DNA from: Kitasatospora sp. MAA19
GTDB taxonomy: Bacteria > Actinomycetota > Actinomycetes > Streptomycetales > Streptomycetaceae
DNA length: 64,000 nt
Assembly (NCBI RefSeq): GCF_029894125.1
Contig: NZ_JARXYZ010000003.1
Location: 186,001-250,000 of the forward strand
Direction of reading: 5' to 3'
Shown here: positions 9,250 through 21,539 of the stretch, piece by piece
Numbering within the stretch: the stretch's first letter is position 1
Layout of the letters: every line of letters begins with the position of its first letter
Notes under the pieces: model-generated
Databases searched by the model: none
What the model was told of the DNA's origin: nothing
Seen by the model: the letters and a program-made list of their open reading frames with translations, nothing else
Program-made: the position numbers and the translations under genes

Positions 9250-10181
9250 TGCGCTCTGTCGCTCTCGGATGTCCGGGCCGCGGCGGCCAGTTCGGTGAAG
9301 GCGGGGGTGCCGAGCGCCTCGGCGAGCTGCTCGCGCCAGTCCGGCAGCGGGCTCAGGCCGGCGGCGGCCCAGCCGTCGTGGCCCAGCACGCTGAACGCGG
9401 GCCGGACGGCGGGGGTGACGTACGCGGCGGAGGTGGTCGGGCGGATCCGCTCCGGGTCGAGCCCGCTCAGTCGGTACGTCTCCCGGGCCAGCCCGCACCA
9501 GGTGGTGCGGCCGGCGCCGGTGCCGTGGTAGACCCCGGCCGGGGCCCGCCCGGCGAGCGCGGCCCGGCCGAGCGCGGCCAGCTGCCGGGCCAGCGCCAGC
9601 GACCAGGTCGGCTGGCCCTGCTGGTCGTCCACCACGTCCAGGGTCTCGCGCTGGGCGGCGAGCCGCAGCATGGTGGCGACGAAGTTCTTGCCGTGCTCGC
9701 CGTACAGCCAGGCGGTGCGCACGACGTAGCCGCGCTCCGGGAGCAGTTCGGCGACGGCTTGCTCGCCCACCAGCTTGCCGCGGCCGTACGCGTTGACCGG
9801 GCCGGTGGGCGCGGTCTCGGCGTACGCCTCGGTGGCGTCCCCGGGCAGCACGTAGTCGGTCGACACCTGCAGCAGCCGGGCGCCGGCCTTGGCGCAGGCG
9901 GCGGCGAGGTTGCGCACGCCGGTGCCGTTGACGGCCGTGGCGGCCGCCTCCTCGGTCTCGGCGGCGTCCACGTTGGTCCAGGCGGCGCAGTTGACGACGA
10001 CGTCGTGACCCTCGACGGCGGCCAGGACGGCCGCCGCGTCGGTGATGTCGAGGTCGGCGCGGCCGAGGGCGGTCACCTCGGCCTGCGGGTCGGCGGCCAG
10101 GACGCTCAGCACGTCGCGGCCGAGCATGCCGGCCGCGCCGGTCACCAGCCAGCGGACCTGGCCCGGGGCGGTGGCGCTCAC
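9246..10181 (-). CDS. rfbD: dTDP-4-dehydrorhamnose reductase
   Basis: Final step of dTDP-L-rhamnose synthesis: NAD(P)H reduction of dTDP-4-keto-L-rhamnose. The 311-residue protein has the Rossmann motif VTGAAGMLGRDV (about 13-24), NCAAWTNVDAAE, STDYV and the catalytic YGRGK (YxxxK), all typical of RfbD. The GTG start overlaps the rfbB stop by 4 bp. The usual STDYVFDG reads STDYVLPG here, a mild variation. It is cytoplasmic and co-transcribed with rfbB. Confidence 0.95.
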   Translation of the reverse strand: MSATAPGQVRWLVTGAAGMLGRDVLSVLAADPQAEVTALGRADLDITDAAAVLAAVEGHDVVVNCAAWTNVDAAETEEAAATAVNGTGVRNLAAACAKAGARLLQVSTDYVLPGDATEAYAETAPTGPVNAYGRGKLVGEQAVAELLPERGYVVRTAWLYGEHGKNFVATMLRLAAQRETLDVVDDQQGQPTWSLALARQLAALGRAALAGRAPAGVYHGTGAGRTTWCGLARETYRLSGLDPERIRPTTSAAYVTPAVRPAFSVLGHDGWAAAGLSPLPDWREQLAEALGTPAFTELAAAARTSESDRAQ

Positions 10182-11155
10182 TTCTGCAGCGCCGCCTTCT
10201 GCTTCAGCGGCTCCCACCAGGCGCGGTTGTCGCGGTACCAGGCGATGGTCGCGGCGAGGCCGTCCTCGAAGCGGACCTGCGGCTCGTAGCCGAGCTCCTC
10301 GCGGATCTTGCTGATGTCGATCGAGTAGCGCAGGTCGTGGCCCTTGCGGTCGGCCACGTGCTCGACCATGTCCCAACCGGCGCCGGCGGCCTCCAGCAGC
10401 AGGCCGGTGAGCTCCTTGTTGGTGGCCTCGGTGCCGCCGCCGATGTTGTAGACCTCGCCGGCGCGGCCGCCGCGCATGACCAGCTCGATGCCCCGGCAGT
10501 GGTCCGAGACGTGCAGCCAGTCGCGGACGTTGCCACCGTCGCCGTACAGCGGCACCTTCTTGCCGTCGATCAGGTTGGTGGTGAAGAGCGGGATGACCTT
10601 CTCGGGGAACTGGTAGTGCCCGTAGTTGTTGGAGCAGCGGGTCACCACGACGTCCATGCCGTGCGTGCGGTGGTAGGCCAGCGCCAGCAGGTCCGAGGAG
10701 GCCTTGGAGGCCGAGTACGGGGAGTTCGGCACCAGCGGCCACTCCTCCGTCCAGGAGCCCTCGTTGATGGAGCCGTACACCTCGTCGGTGGAGATGTGCA
10801 CGAAGCGGCCGACGCCGTGCTTGCGGGCGGCGTCCAGCAGGACCTGGGTGCCGACCACGTTGGTCAGCACGAAGGGGCCGGCGCCCGCGATCGAGCGGTC
10901 CACGTGGGACTCGGCCGCGAAGTGCACCACGACGTCGTGGCCGGGCATCACGGCGTCGACGGCGTCGACGTCGCAGATGTCGCCCCGGACGAAGGAGTAG
11001 CCGCGGTGACCCGCCACCGGCTCCAGGTTGGCCTCGACGCCCGAGTACGTGAGCTTGTCGAAGACCGTGATCTGGTCAGTGGTGTCGGCGCCGAGAAGCT
11101 GGCGGACGAATTCAGAACCAATGAAGCCGGCACCGCCGGTCACGAGGATGCGCAT
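10178..11155 (-). CDS. rfbB: dTDP-glucose 4,6-dehydratase
   Basis: Second step of dTDP-rhamnose synthesis: dTDP-glucose to dTDP-4-keto-6-deoxyglucose. The 325-residue protein starts MRILVTGGAGFIGSEFVR (NAD-binding GxxGxxG), then HFAAESHVDRS, the catalytic STDEVYG and YSASK, and SNNYGHYQFPEK. This is a complete extended short-chain dehydrogenase. The internal ATG was chosen over an upstream in-frame codon because it begins exactly at the Rossmann strand. It is the first gene of the minus-strand glycan operon, divergent from rfbA across 83 bp. Confidence 0.97.
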   Translation of the reverse strand: MRILVTGGAGFIGSEFVRQLLGADTTDQITVFDKLTYSGVEANLEPVAGHRGYSFVRGDICDVDAVDAVMPGHDVVVHFAAESHVDRSIAGAGPFVLTNVVGTQVLLDAARKHGVGRFVHISTDEVYGSINEGSWTEEWPLVPNSPYSASKASSDLLALAYHRTHGMDVVVTRCSNNYGHYQFPEKVIPLFTTNLIDGKKVPLYGDGGNVRDWLHVSDHCRGIELVMRGGRAGEVYNIGGGTEATNKELTGLLLEAAGAGWDMVEHVADRKGHDLRYSIDISKIREELGYEPQVRFEDGLAATIAWYRDNRAWWEPLKQKAALQK

Positions 11156-11165
11156 AGTACGCCGT

Positions 11166-11171
11166 AGTCTA
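11166..11171 (-). promoter_or_regulatory. rfbB: possible -10 box of rfbB, leaderless layout
   Basis: TAGACT on the minus strand ends about 10 bp before the rfbB ATG, which would start transcription at or very near the initiation codon. No good -35 is visible and no Shine-Dalgarno precedes the ATG. A leaderless mRNA is plausible but unproven. Confidence 0.4.
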
Positions 11172-11238
11172 CCGTCGCGCCGGGGACCCGCCGACCCGGC
11201 CCTCACCCGTCCCTTCGGACTCGAATAAGGTGCACCTC

Positions 11239-12114
11239 ATGCGTGGAATCCTTCTGGCCGGCGGCACCGGCTCGCGGCTCTGGCCGCTGACCCGGGCGGT
11301 GTCGAAGCAGCTCCTCCCGGTCTTCGACAAGCCGATGATCTACTACCCCCTCTCGACCCTGGTGATGGCGGGGATCAGCGAGATCCTGATCATCACCACC
11401 CCGAACGACAGGGAACAGTTCGAGCGCCTGCTGGGCGACGGCTCCCAGTTCGGCCTCCGCCTGGAGTACGCCGTCCAGGAGCGCCCCGAGGGCATCGCCC
11501 AGGCCTTCGTCCTGGGCGCCGACTTCATCGGCGACGAGCCCGTGGCGCTGATCCTCGGCGACAACATCTTCCACGGCAGCGGCCTGGGCACCCGGCTCTC
11601 CGAGCACACCGACGCCAAGGGCGGCCGGGTCTTCGCGTACCCGGTGGCCGACCCGACGGCGTACGGCGTGGTCGAGTTCGACGAGGACGGCCAGGTCATC
11701 TCCATCGAGGAGAAGCCGACCGAGCCCAAGTCCCGGTACGCCGTCCCCGGCCTGTACTTCTACGACAACCGCGTGGTGGAGATCGCCCGCGGCCTGAAGC
11801 CGAGCGCCCGCGGCGAGCTGGAGATCACCGCCGTCAACGAGGCGTACCTCAAGGCCGGCGACCTGCACGTGACCATCCTCGACCGCGGCACCGCCTGGCT
11901 GGACACCGGCACCTTCGTCTCGATGGTGCAGGCCTCGGAGTTCGTCCGGGTCATCGAGGAGCGCCAGGGCTTCAAGATCGGCTGCATCGAGGAGGCGGTC
12001 TGGCGGGCCGGCCTGATCGACGACGCGCAGCTGCGCGAGCTGGCCGAGCCCCTGCTGAAGAGCGGCTACGGCCAGTACCTGGTGGCGCTGCTGGACGAGG
12101 AGGCCGCGCGATGA
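11239..12114 (+). CDS. rfbA: glucose-1-phosphate thymidylyltransferase
   Basis: First step of dTDP-rhamnose synthesis: glucose-1-phosphate plus dTTP to dTDP-glucose. The 291-residue protein starts [18 protein letters not shown], the nucleotidyltransferase G-X-G-X-R loop, followed by [24 protein letters not shown] (metal Asp) and EEKP. The ATG at 11239 was chosen over a GTG 9 bp upstream because AAGG lies at proper spacing and the protein then starts at the conserved strand. It overlaps rfbC by 4 bp. Confidence 0.97.
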   Translation: MRGILLAGGTGSRLWPLTRAVSKQLLPVFDKPMIYYPLSTLVMAGISEILIITTPNDREQFERLLGDGSQFGLRLEYAVQERPEGIAQAFVLGADFIGDEPVALILGDNIFHGSGLGTRLSEHTDAKGGRVFAYPVADPTAYGVVEFDEDGQVISIEEKPTEPKSRYAVPGLYFYDNRVVEIARGLKPSARGELEITAVNEAYLKAGDLHVTILDRGTAWLDTGTFVSMVQASEFVRVIEERQGFKIGCIEEAVWRAGLIDDAQLRELAEPLLKSGYGQYLVALLDEEAAR

Positions 12115-12719
12115 AGATCCGCGAGCTGTCCATCGAGGGCGCCTGGGAGCTCACCCCGCAGGTGCACGGCGACGCGCGCGGCCACTTCACCGAGTGGTAC
12201 CGCTTCGACCGGCTGGCCGAGGTGGCCGGGCACCCGCTGAAGCTGGCGCAGGCCAACCTCTCGCTGTCCAGCCGGGGCGTCGTCCGCGGCATCCACTTCG
12301 CCGACGTCCCGCCCGGCCAGGCCAAGTACGTGACCTGCGTGCGCGGCGCGGTGCTGGACGTCATCGTCGACCTGCGGGTCGGCTCGCCGACCTTCGGCCG
12401 GTGGGAGGGCGTGCGCCTGGACGAGACCGAGCGCAAGGCCGTCTACATCTCGGAGGGCCTCGGCCACGGGTTCTGCGCGCTCACCGACGACGCGACGCTG
12501 ACCTACCTCTGCTCGGAGACCTACAACCCGACCGGCGAGCACGGCGTGCACCCGCTGGACCCGGACCTGGCCATCGAGTGGCCGGCCGAGGCCCCGCAGC
12601 TGTCCGCCAAGGACGCCGAGGCGCCGTCGCTCGCCGAGGCGCTGGCGAGCGGCCTGCTGCCGGACTACGAGGCCGTCAAGGCGTTCCGCGCCGGGCTCGG
12701 CAAGGCCCACCAGGGCTGA
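12111..12719 (+). CDS. rfbC: dTDP-4-dehydrorhamnose 3,5-epimerase
   Basis: Third enzyme of the rhamnose pathway, a cupin-fold epimerase. The 202-residue protein has the RfbC core: [11 protein letters not shown] (about 21-31), [18 protein letters not shown] with the catalytic His, and GLGHGFCAL. It overlaps rfbA (ATGA), so the two are co-translated. Together with the divergent rfbB and rfbD it completes the set of four genes. Length is normal (about 180-205 residues). Confidence 0.96.
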   Translation: MKIRELSIEGAWELTPQVHGDARGHFTEWYRFDRLAEVAGHPLKLAQANLSLSSRGVVRGIHFADVPPGQAKYVTCVRGAVLDVIVDLRVGSPTFGRWEGVRLDETERKAVYISEGLGHGFCALTDDATLTYLCSETYNPTGEHGVHPLDPDLAIEWPAEAPQLSAKDAEAPSLAEALASGLLPDYEAVKAFRAGLGKAHQG

Positions 12720-12734
12720 TCCGGGGACGACCCG

Positions 12735-12771
12735 CGAGGGCCCGGTCGCGTTCGACGCGGCCGGGCCCTCG
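12735..12771. terminator. bidirectional terminator between rfbC and gtrA-like gene
   Basis: An 11-bp GC stem (CGAGGGCCCGG / CCGGGCCCTCG) with an inner CGCG pairing lies just after the rfbC stop, between convergent genes. Confidence 0.8.
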
Positions 12772-12831
12772 GCTTTCCGAGCCCTCGCATGTCCGGACCC
12801 GCCGGTGTCGGGCCCAGCGCCCGGGCAGCCC

Positions 12832-13266
12832 TCAACGGCCCCGGAAGACCCAGACCTTGAGCAGCACGAACCGGACCACCGTGGCGAGCCCGTTGGCCAC
12901 GACCAGCCCGGCCATCTCGACCGGCCGGGAGGCGTTCGGCACCGCCAGGTCGAGCAGGGCGAGCGCGCCGCTGCTCAGGCCCAGCCCGATGAGGAAGGCC
13001 ACCGCGCCCTGCAGTTGGTGCCGCAGCGCACCCTCACTGCCGGTGACGCCGAAGGTGAAGCGGCGGTTGGCGGCCGTGTTGGCGACCGCACTGACCGCGA
13101 GGGCGATCAGGTTGGCGGCCTGCGCGCCGGTGAACCCGCGCGCGGCGACGAACAGCAGCAGGTAGAAGAGCGTGCTGAGAACGCCGATGACCAGGAAGGA
13201 CGGCAGCTGGCGACGGGCCGCCCGGCCGGTCTCCGCGGACCGGGCCGGGTCGTCGGTGATGTTCAT
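12832..13266 (-). CDS. GtrA-family membrane protein
   Basis: A 144-residue protein with four membrane helices (about 24-42, 47-66, 84-107 and 115-135), the GtrA/DPMS layout. GtrA proteins are thought to translocate polyprenyl-phosphate sugars or assist the paired synthase. The pairing is exact here: the ATG overlaps the stop of the preceding GtrB-like GT2 by one base (TGATG). It ends VFRGR, a basic cytoplasmic tail common in the family. Substrate unknown. Confidence 0.85.
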   Translation of the reverse strand: MNITDDPARSAETGRAARRQLPSFLVIGVLSTLFYLLLFVAARGFTGAQAANLIALAVSAVANTAANRRFTFGVTGSEGALRHQLQGAVAFLIGLGLSSGALALLDLAVPNASRPVEMAGLVVANGLATVVRFVLLKVWVFRGR

Positions 13267-14222
13267 CAGGAGTTGTCCCGTCGTTCTTCCTCGGCCGAGT
13301 CGTAGCCGACGAAGTACGCCGGGCGGGCCTGGACCGCCGAGTAGATCCGCCCGGTGTACTCGCCGAGCAGGCCGACGCAGATCAACTGGACGGCGCCGAT
13401 GAACAGCATCCCTATGAAGAGCGAGGACCACCCCGGCACGGTCGAGCCGAGCGCGAACGAGATGGTGGTGTAGACCGCCAGCAGCAGGCAGACCGCGAAG
13501 CTCAGCAGGCCGAGCCAGGTGGCCAGCCGCAGCGGGGCGGCGGAGAAGTTGGTGACGCTGTCCAGGGCCAGCCGGACCATCTTGGCCAGCGGGTAGTGCG
13601 TCGCGCCGGCCACCCGCTCCTCGCGGACGTACACCACCTCGCCGCTGGGGAAGCCCAGCCACGGCACCAGCAGCCGGTAGACCGGCTGGTGCTCGGGCAG
13701 CGCCTTGATCGCGTCCACCGCGGCGCGGCTGAGCAGGCGGTAGTCGCCGGCCTGGCTGGGCATCCGCTTGCCGACCAGCTTGCGCATCAGCCAGTAGTAG
13801 GCGCCGGCCGTCCGCCGCTTGAAGAAGCTGTCCGTACCGCGGTCGCCGCGCACGCCGTAGACGATGTCGAGGTTCTGCTCGCGGGCGAGCGAGAGCATCT
13901 CCGGGATCTTCTCCGGCGGGTCCTGCAGGTCCGCGTCGATGCTCACCACGTAGTCGCCGAACGCCCGGTCCAGGCCGGCCTTGAGCGCGGCCTGGTGGCC
14001 GGAGTTGCGGGCGAAGCGGATGATCCGGAACTCGGGCCAGTCCTGCCGGATCTTCTGCATCAGCACCGGGGTGGCGTCGGTGCTGCCGTCGTCGACGCCG
14101 ACCACCTCGTAGTCGATCCCGAGCCCGTCGAGGATCGGCCGCAGCCTCTCGACGGTCAGTGGAAGCGCCTCCTGCTCGTTGTAGATCGGCATGACGACCG
14201 ACAACTGCGGCGCTGTCGACAT
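13266..14222 (-). CDS. GtrB/ArnC-like polyprenyl-phosphate glycosyltransferase
   Basis: A 318-residue GT2 enzyme with two C-terminal membrane helices (about 235-258 and 268-291), like GtrB and ArnC. Motifs are VVMPIYNE (about 8-15), VGVDDGSTD, SIDADLQDPPE (metal site) and GVRGDRGTDSFFKR. The start at MSTAPQLS was chosen because upstream codons are non-homologous leader. It presumably loads a sugar onto undecaprenyl phosphate for use outside the membrane with the adjacent GtrA protein. Donor unknown. Confidence 0.9.
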   Translation of the reverse strand: MSTAPQLSVVMPIYNEQEALPLTVERLRPILDGLGIDYEVVGVDDGSTDATPVLMQKIRQDWPEFRIIRFARNSGHQAALKAGLDRAFGDYVVSIDADLQDPPEKIPEMLSLAREQNLDIVYGVRGDRGTDSFFKRRTAGAYYWLMRKLVGKRMPSQAGDYRLLSRAAVDAIKALPEHQPVYRLLVPWLGFPSGEVVYVREERVAGATHYPLAKMVRLALDSVTNFSAAPLRLATWLGLLSFAVCLLLAVYTTISFALGSTVPGWSSLFIGMLFIGAVQLICVGLLGEYTGRIYSAVQARPAYFVGYDSAEEERRDNS

Positions 14223-14361
14223 GAGTTGGTCCCGCTTTCCGCTGGTGAGGCTGGATTTCCGCCGACAATAGCAGCCGGTGGTGAGGCCCCGATGAGACCC
14301 GGCGGGGCCCGATGAGCACCGGGTGAGATCCCGTCCGGCCACCGGGGTCGTCCGGACGGCC

Positions 14362-14396
14362 GCGGGGGCGCCGCCCTGCTCGGGCGGCGCCCCCGC
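14362..14396 (-). terminator. hairpin after the large membrane protein gene
   Basis: A perfect 15-bp GC stem (GCGGGGGCGCCGCCC and its complement) with a 5-base loop lies just past the stop of the gene ending at 14431. It separates that gene from the GtrB/GtrA pair. Confidence 0.75.
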
Positions 14397-14430
14397 GCCG
14401 AGTCGCCCCGGCCTCGCCGGGGCCCGGGGA

Positions 14431-16485
14431 TCAGTCCCCGGGGAAGCTCCGGTTCCACGGGTGGATCCAGTTGTTGCCCGGCTTGGCCACCACGGTGATC
14501 CGCGGCTGGAAGCCGGTCAGCTCCTTGCGCAGCAGGTCCCCGGTGGCCGGGTCGGCGACCACCACGGTCATCGGCCCGCCGAGCTTCTCGGCGGCCTTCT
14601 TCACGTGGGCCAGCGCCGCCTGGTGCTCCGCTTCCTTCCGGGGCTCGGCGCCGATGTTCACCCAGTGCGCCTCGTAGAGCGCCCGCATGTCACCGCCGCG
14701 CCCGCGCAGCAGCGCGGTGACCCAGGTGGACTTGAGGTTCTTGTAGTCGTCGTTGGAGTACAGCACCATCATCGGCTCGGAGATGCCGTCGAGGTCCGCC
14801 ATGACGGTGGCGCCGTCGCGCGGGCCGATGTCGCTCCAGGAGTCGCCCCGGCTCCAGGCCGTCAACGAGTTCTGGGACCAGGCGGTGGGCCCCGCCTTGA
14901 ACGACTCCATCCCCCACTGGACGCCGGCGAACAGGCTGAGCGCCGTCGCCACCGCGACCACCGAGAGCACGCCGTCGCCGATCCGGCGCCGCAGGACCGG
15001 CACCCGGGCGGGCGAGGTGGTCCGCAGCAGCGGGCCGACCGCGCCGATCGAGACCAGCGCGATCACCACCCCGGTGCCGGCCAGCTTCTCGAAGTAGTAC
15101 GAGACGTGCCCGATCGTGTGCATCTGCCACCAGGCGAAGCCGCAGATCACCAGCCCGGCGCCGAGCACCAGCGCGAGGTGCGCCCGGCCGGTGCCGGTGC
15201 GCCGGTTGGTCGGCGCCGCCGCGGCCAGCAGGGCCAGCAGCAGACCGCCGACCAGGATCGTCCGGTCGGCGCCGACGCTCGGGCCGCCCAGGTTGGAGGT
15301 GCCGGCGACGTCGAGGTCGGACAGCACGGAGACCACGCTCGGCAGTGCGGCCAGCCCGAGCGCGACCACCGCGAGGAGCGCGTAGAGCGGCCAGCGCGAG
15401 AGCCGGAACCTCCGCCGGTGGACCACCAGGGTGGCCACCACGGCGACCCCGGCGACGGCGCCGAACAGGTTGTAGACGTAGGTGACCGCGATCAGGCCGG
15501 ACCCGGCGAGCAGCAGGAACTCCGGCGTCCGCAGCGCGGGCCGCACCAGGAACGCGGTGAGGACGGCCACCATGAGCAGGCCGATGACCGTCGAGTCGAA
15601 GCCATGGGTGACCAGGTCGGTGTAGTTGCTGGAGAACACCAGCGCCGCGACCGTCCCGCACACCGCGGCGGTGCGCCAGCCGCGCAGCCTCGGTCCGCCG
15701 ATCCAGCGGGCCGCCCAGACCAGCGCCACGCCGAGCAGCGCGTAGGCCGCCAGGACGTAGAGCAGGTAGCGGTTCATGGTGTCGAGCGTCGAGCCGAGGT
15801 CCGCGGAGGAGCGGACCAGCGAGTCGACCCAGGCGAGCAGGAAGTGCGACCCCTGCGGGTACACCCCCTCCCCCGACATCATGTAGGCCTTGGCGGCCTC
15901 CTGGTGCAGGAAGTTGTAGCCGCCGACGTGCTCGATGCCGACGAAGTACGAGAAGTGGTTGAGCCGGTCCTCGGAGGTGGTGAGGAACTCCAGCCGCCAG
16001 CCCGGCCCCTTGCCGACCAGCGGCTTGTGCAGGTAGTGCCACATCACGTAGCCGGTGCCGAGCACCATCAGGTCCGAGGGCCGGAACCGCAGCGGCAGCC
16101 GGGGCGCGCGGCGGCCCAGCCAGCCGGTCAGCGCCACGATCGAGAACAGCGCCCCGGAGGTGGGGACCGGGTCAAGCCCCCACGGCCAGAGCGAGAAGAG
16201 CAGGCCGGTGACGAGCACGCCGCCGGCGACGATCAGCGCCGCGGCGACCAGCCGGTCGAGCAGCACGCCGCCGACCCGGATCACCGAGGCGACGGCCAGG
16301 ACCAGCAGCGGCAGCAGCACGATCCCGAGGCCGGTCGGGATCAGCGCGGCCGGGACCAGCCAGGACGCGAGCAGGGCGCCGGCCAGGAACGGCAGGCTTC
16401 GGGCGGTCCTTGCGACGGCGGGGCGTTCGGGTCCGGGCGTGCTACCCGGTGCGGCCTCCTCGGACGAGGTACGCGCGGCCACCAT
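14431..16485 (-). CDS. large polytopic membrane protein, possible GT-C glycosyltransferase
   Basis: About 684 residues with roughly a dozen hydrophobic segments, then a soluble extracytoplasmic domain of about 130 residues ending [14 protein letters not shown]. Before the middle it has [13 protein letters not shown], reminiscent of the Y-P-P loop of GT-C enzymes including the two paralogues upstream. I do not recognise the family. The ATG at 16485 has GGAAAG 10 bp upstream. An in-frame ATG at 16503 is the alternative. Earlier in-frame codons lie in the tuf terminator and are unlikely. The context suggests a surface-glycan role. Confidence 0.6.
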   Translation of the reverse strand: MVAARTSSEEAAPGSTPGPERPAVARTARSLPFLAGALLASWLVPAALIPTGLGIVLLPLLVLAVASVIRVGGVLLDRLVAAALIVAGGVLVTGLLFSLWPWGLDPVPTSGALFSIVALTGWLGRRAPRLPLRFRPSDLMVLGTGYVMWHYLHKPLVGKGPGWRLEFLTTSEDRLNHFSYFVGIEHVGGYNFLHQEAAKAYMMSGEGVYPQGSHFLLAWVDSLVRSSADLGSTLDTMNRYLLYVLAAYALLGVALVWAARWIGGPRLRGWRTAAVCGTVAALVFSSNYTDLVTHGFDSTVIGLLMVAVLTAFLVRPALRTPEFLLLAGSGLIAVTYVYNLFGAVAGVAVVATLVVHRRRFRLSRWPLYALLAVVALGLAALPSVVSVLSDLDVAGTSNLGGPSVGADRTILVGGLLLALLAAAAPTNRRTGTGRAHLALVLGAGLVICGFAWWQMHTIGHVSYYFEKLAGTGVVIALVSIGAVGPLLRTTSPARVPVLRRRIGDGVLSVVAVATALSLFAGVQWGMESFKAGPTAWSQNSLTAWSRGDSWSDIGPRDGATVMADLDGISEPMMVLYSNDDYKNLKSTWVTALLRGRGGDMRALYEAHWVNIGAEPRKEAEHQAALAHVKKAAEKLGGPMTVVVADPATGDLLRKELTGFQPRITVVAKPGNNWIHPWNRSFPGD

Positions 16486-16609
16486 GGTGCGGAGTCTTTC
16501 CATCGAGACCCAGAAACCCCATCCCCTGTCACGGGCACCCTTGCGCCCGGGTTCAGTCCGGCGATATGCCGCGATCCTAGTTGATCCTTTTTCGCACAAA
16601 GACAGAGGG

Positions 16610-16639
16610 CTTGGTGAAGATCCTGGGATCTCCACCAAG
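16610..16639 (-). terminator. tuf terminator
   Basis: CTTGGTGGAGATCC and GGATCTTCACCAAG form a 14-bp stem with one mismatch, 37-66 bp downstream of the tuf stop. It ends the str operon. Confidence 0.8.
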
Positions 16640-16675
16640 CCCTCCCTGACCAGAGGTCAAGTGTCAGAGCATCAA

Positions 16676-17869
<1,194 letters not shown>

Positions 17870-17987
17870 TGCAGTCCTCCTGAGGACAGTTCTGTACGCC
17901 GTGCTGACGTCAGTTGGTCTTTGATCGGGATTGGGCCCGGGGTGCCGAAGCACCTCGCACCGTCCCGCGGGGTGGGGGCCGGAGGCC

Positions 17988-18017
17988 CCCGGGAGAACCC
18001 GACCGGATTCTCCCGGG
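17988..18017 (-). promoter_or_regulatory. hairpin between fusA and tuf
   Basis: A perfect 10-bp stem (CCCGGGAGAA / TTCTCCCGGG) with a 10-base loop lies midway between fusA and tuf. It could attenuate readthrough from fusA or lie in a separate tuf leader. Confidence 0.5.
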
Positions 18018-18103
18018 ACGCCTCCTAATAGCCTAAGGGTTCGCAATCGTCCCGAATGTCGGGATGTCCTGCGGCCTCGTAGGGAGCCGGCTGGTGCCGG
18101 TCC

Positions 18104-20209
<2,106 letters not shown>

Positions 20210-20248
20210 GGTGGCTCGTTCTCTCTCTGTCTAGTGACGGGGTTCGGA

Positions 20249-20719
20249 CTACCAGCGGTAGTGCGCGAAGGCCTTGTTGGACTCGGCCATCTTGTGGGTG
20301 TCCTCGCGACGCTTCACGGAAGCGCCCAGGCCGTTGCTGGCGTCGAGGATCTCGTTCATCAGGCGCTCGGTCATGGTCTTCTCGCGACGGGCGCGGGAGT
20401 AACCGACCATCCAGCGCAGCGCCAGGGTGCTGGCGCGGCCCGGACGGACCTCGACCGGAACCTGGTAGGTCGCGCCACCGACACGGCGGGACTTGACCTC
20501 GAGGGCCGGCTTGACGTTCTCCAGCGCGCGCTTCAGCGTGACGACCGGGTCCGAGCCGGTCTTCTCGCGGACGCCCTCGAGGGCGCCGTAGACGATCCGC
20601 TCGGCGGTGGAGCGCTTGCCGTGCAGCAGGATCTTGTTGACCAGCTGGGTGACGACCGGGGAGCCGTAAACCGGGTCGATGATGACCGGGCGCTTCGGGG
20701 CGGGGCCCTTACGAGGCAT
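20249..20719 (-). CDS. rpsG: 30S ribosomal protein S7
   Basis: S7 nucleates assembly of the 30S head and contacts the E-site tRNA. The 156-residue protein [20 protein letters not shown] has the S7 signature ([16 protein letters not shown], about 29-44) and the C-terminal AFAHYRW. It starts 2 bp after the rpsL stop within the str operon, consistent with translational coupling. Confidence 0.98.
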   Translation of the reverse strand: MPRKGPAPKRPVIIDPVYGSPVVTQLVNKILLHGKRSTAERIVYGALEGVREKTGSDPVVTLKRALENVKPALEVKSRRVGGATYQVPVEVRPGRASTLALRWMVGYSRARREKTMTERLMNEILDASNGLGASVKRREDTHKMAESNKAFAHYRW

Positions 20720-20721
20720 TC

Positions 20722-21093
20722 TTACTTCTCCTTCTTGGCGCCGTAGCGGCTGCGAGCCTGCTTGCGGTTCTTGACACCCTGGGTGTCAAGCGAGCCGCGG
20801 ATGATCTTGTAGCGGACACCAGGAAGGTCCTTCACACGACCACCGCGCACCAGCACGATGGAGTGCTCCTGCAGGTTGTGGCCCTCGCCCGGAATGTAAG
20901 CGGTGACCTCGATCCCGCTGGTGAGGCGCACACGGGCGACCTTGCGGAGAGCCGAGTTCGGCTTCTTCGGGGTGGTCGTGTACACACGCGTGCAGACCCC
21001 ACGGCGCTGCGGGGAACCCTTCAGCGCGGGAGTCTTGTTCTTCTCGACCTTGTCCTGCCGGCCCTTTCGGACCAGCTGCTGGATCGTAGGCAC
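20722..21093 (-). CDS. rpsL: 30S ribosomal protein S12
   Basis: S12 monitors decoding accuracy. The 123-residue protein (GTG) [15 protein letters not shown] includes [19 protein letters not shown]. The lysine positions where streptomycin resistance arises are unchanged (PKKPN and GVRYKIIRG contexts). The GTG at 21093 has GGAG 6 bp upstream and gives the standard length. Upstream in-frame sequence is the transcribed leader. It is the first gene of the str operon. Confidence 0.98.
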   Translation of the reverse strand: MPTIQQLVRKGRQDKVEKNKTPALKGSPQRRGVCTRVYTTTPKKPNSALRKVARVRLTSGIEVTAYIPGEGHNLQEHSIVLVRGGRVKDLPGVRYKIIRGSLDTQGVKNRKQARSRYGAKKEK

Positions 21094-21335
21094 CGTTTCT
21101 CCGTTTTCTGTGTGCCAAGGCTTGGTGGAACTAACCTGCGGTGATCCCTCACACACGGCCCCGTGGTCGACCCACGCGGTCGGGTGTGTTGGGCGTATTC
21201 CGACACGGAATCCCATGAGCTGATGTACAGCGACGGCGCTCAACGCGCGGGGCGCTGGAAGGCGCTCCGGCTCGGCGCGGCGACCGGTGTGCATGCACGC
21301 ACAAGGACCCGGGGACACCCCAGGCACAAGGTCAG
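21094..21335 (-). other. str operon leader
   Basis: About 240 nt between the predicted transcription start and rpsL with no credible gene. A frame through it is an upstream extension of rpsL. Several short GC inverted repeats are present, but no known leader element is recognised. Beyond the promoter, 21365-21539 also holds nothing I can assign. Confidence 0.55.
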
Positions 21336-21364
21336 AGCGTACCTAGCGCATGGGGCTCGGTCAA
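21336..21364 (-). promoter_or_regulatory. str operon (rpsL) promoter
   Basis: On the minus strand, TTGACC at 21364-21359 and TACGCT at 21341-21336 are separated by 17 bp, a good match to the housekeeping sigma consensus (TTGAC-N17-TANNNT). Transcription would begin at about 21329. Confidence 0.8.
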
Positions 21365-21539
21365 AACAAATGCAACGCCGCAGGTCGTGACCTTCGGCCG
21401 GATGTCCCGGGAGTGTCCCGGACGCGACCACCCGGTGTCGGGCCGCCCTTCACCCGCCCTACCACAGGCCGCCGCCCGCCGCCACCGGAGGCGGCCCGCC
21501 CCCGTGGTGCCCGAGCCGGCCTCCCGCGCAGCGGCCCGG

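Noticed and set aside
9246..10181. Possible defect in RfbD because STDYVFDG reads STDYVLPG
   Set aside because: The catalytic Ser/Thr, Tyr and Lys are present, and the altered residues lie outside the catalytic triad, so it is normal variation.
20722..21093. Streptomycin-resistance substitutions in S12
   Set aside because: The lysines in the PKKPN and VRYKI contexts are wild type.
20722..21327. A 201-codon extended form of S12
   Set aside because: The extra 78 residues lie in the untranslated leader downstream of a good promoter. S12 length and the GTG with GGAG support the short form.
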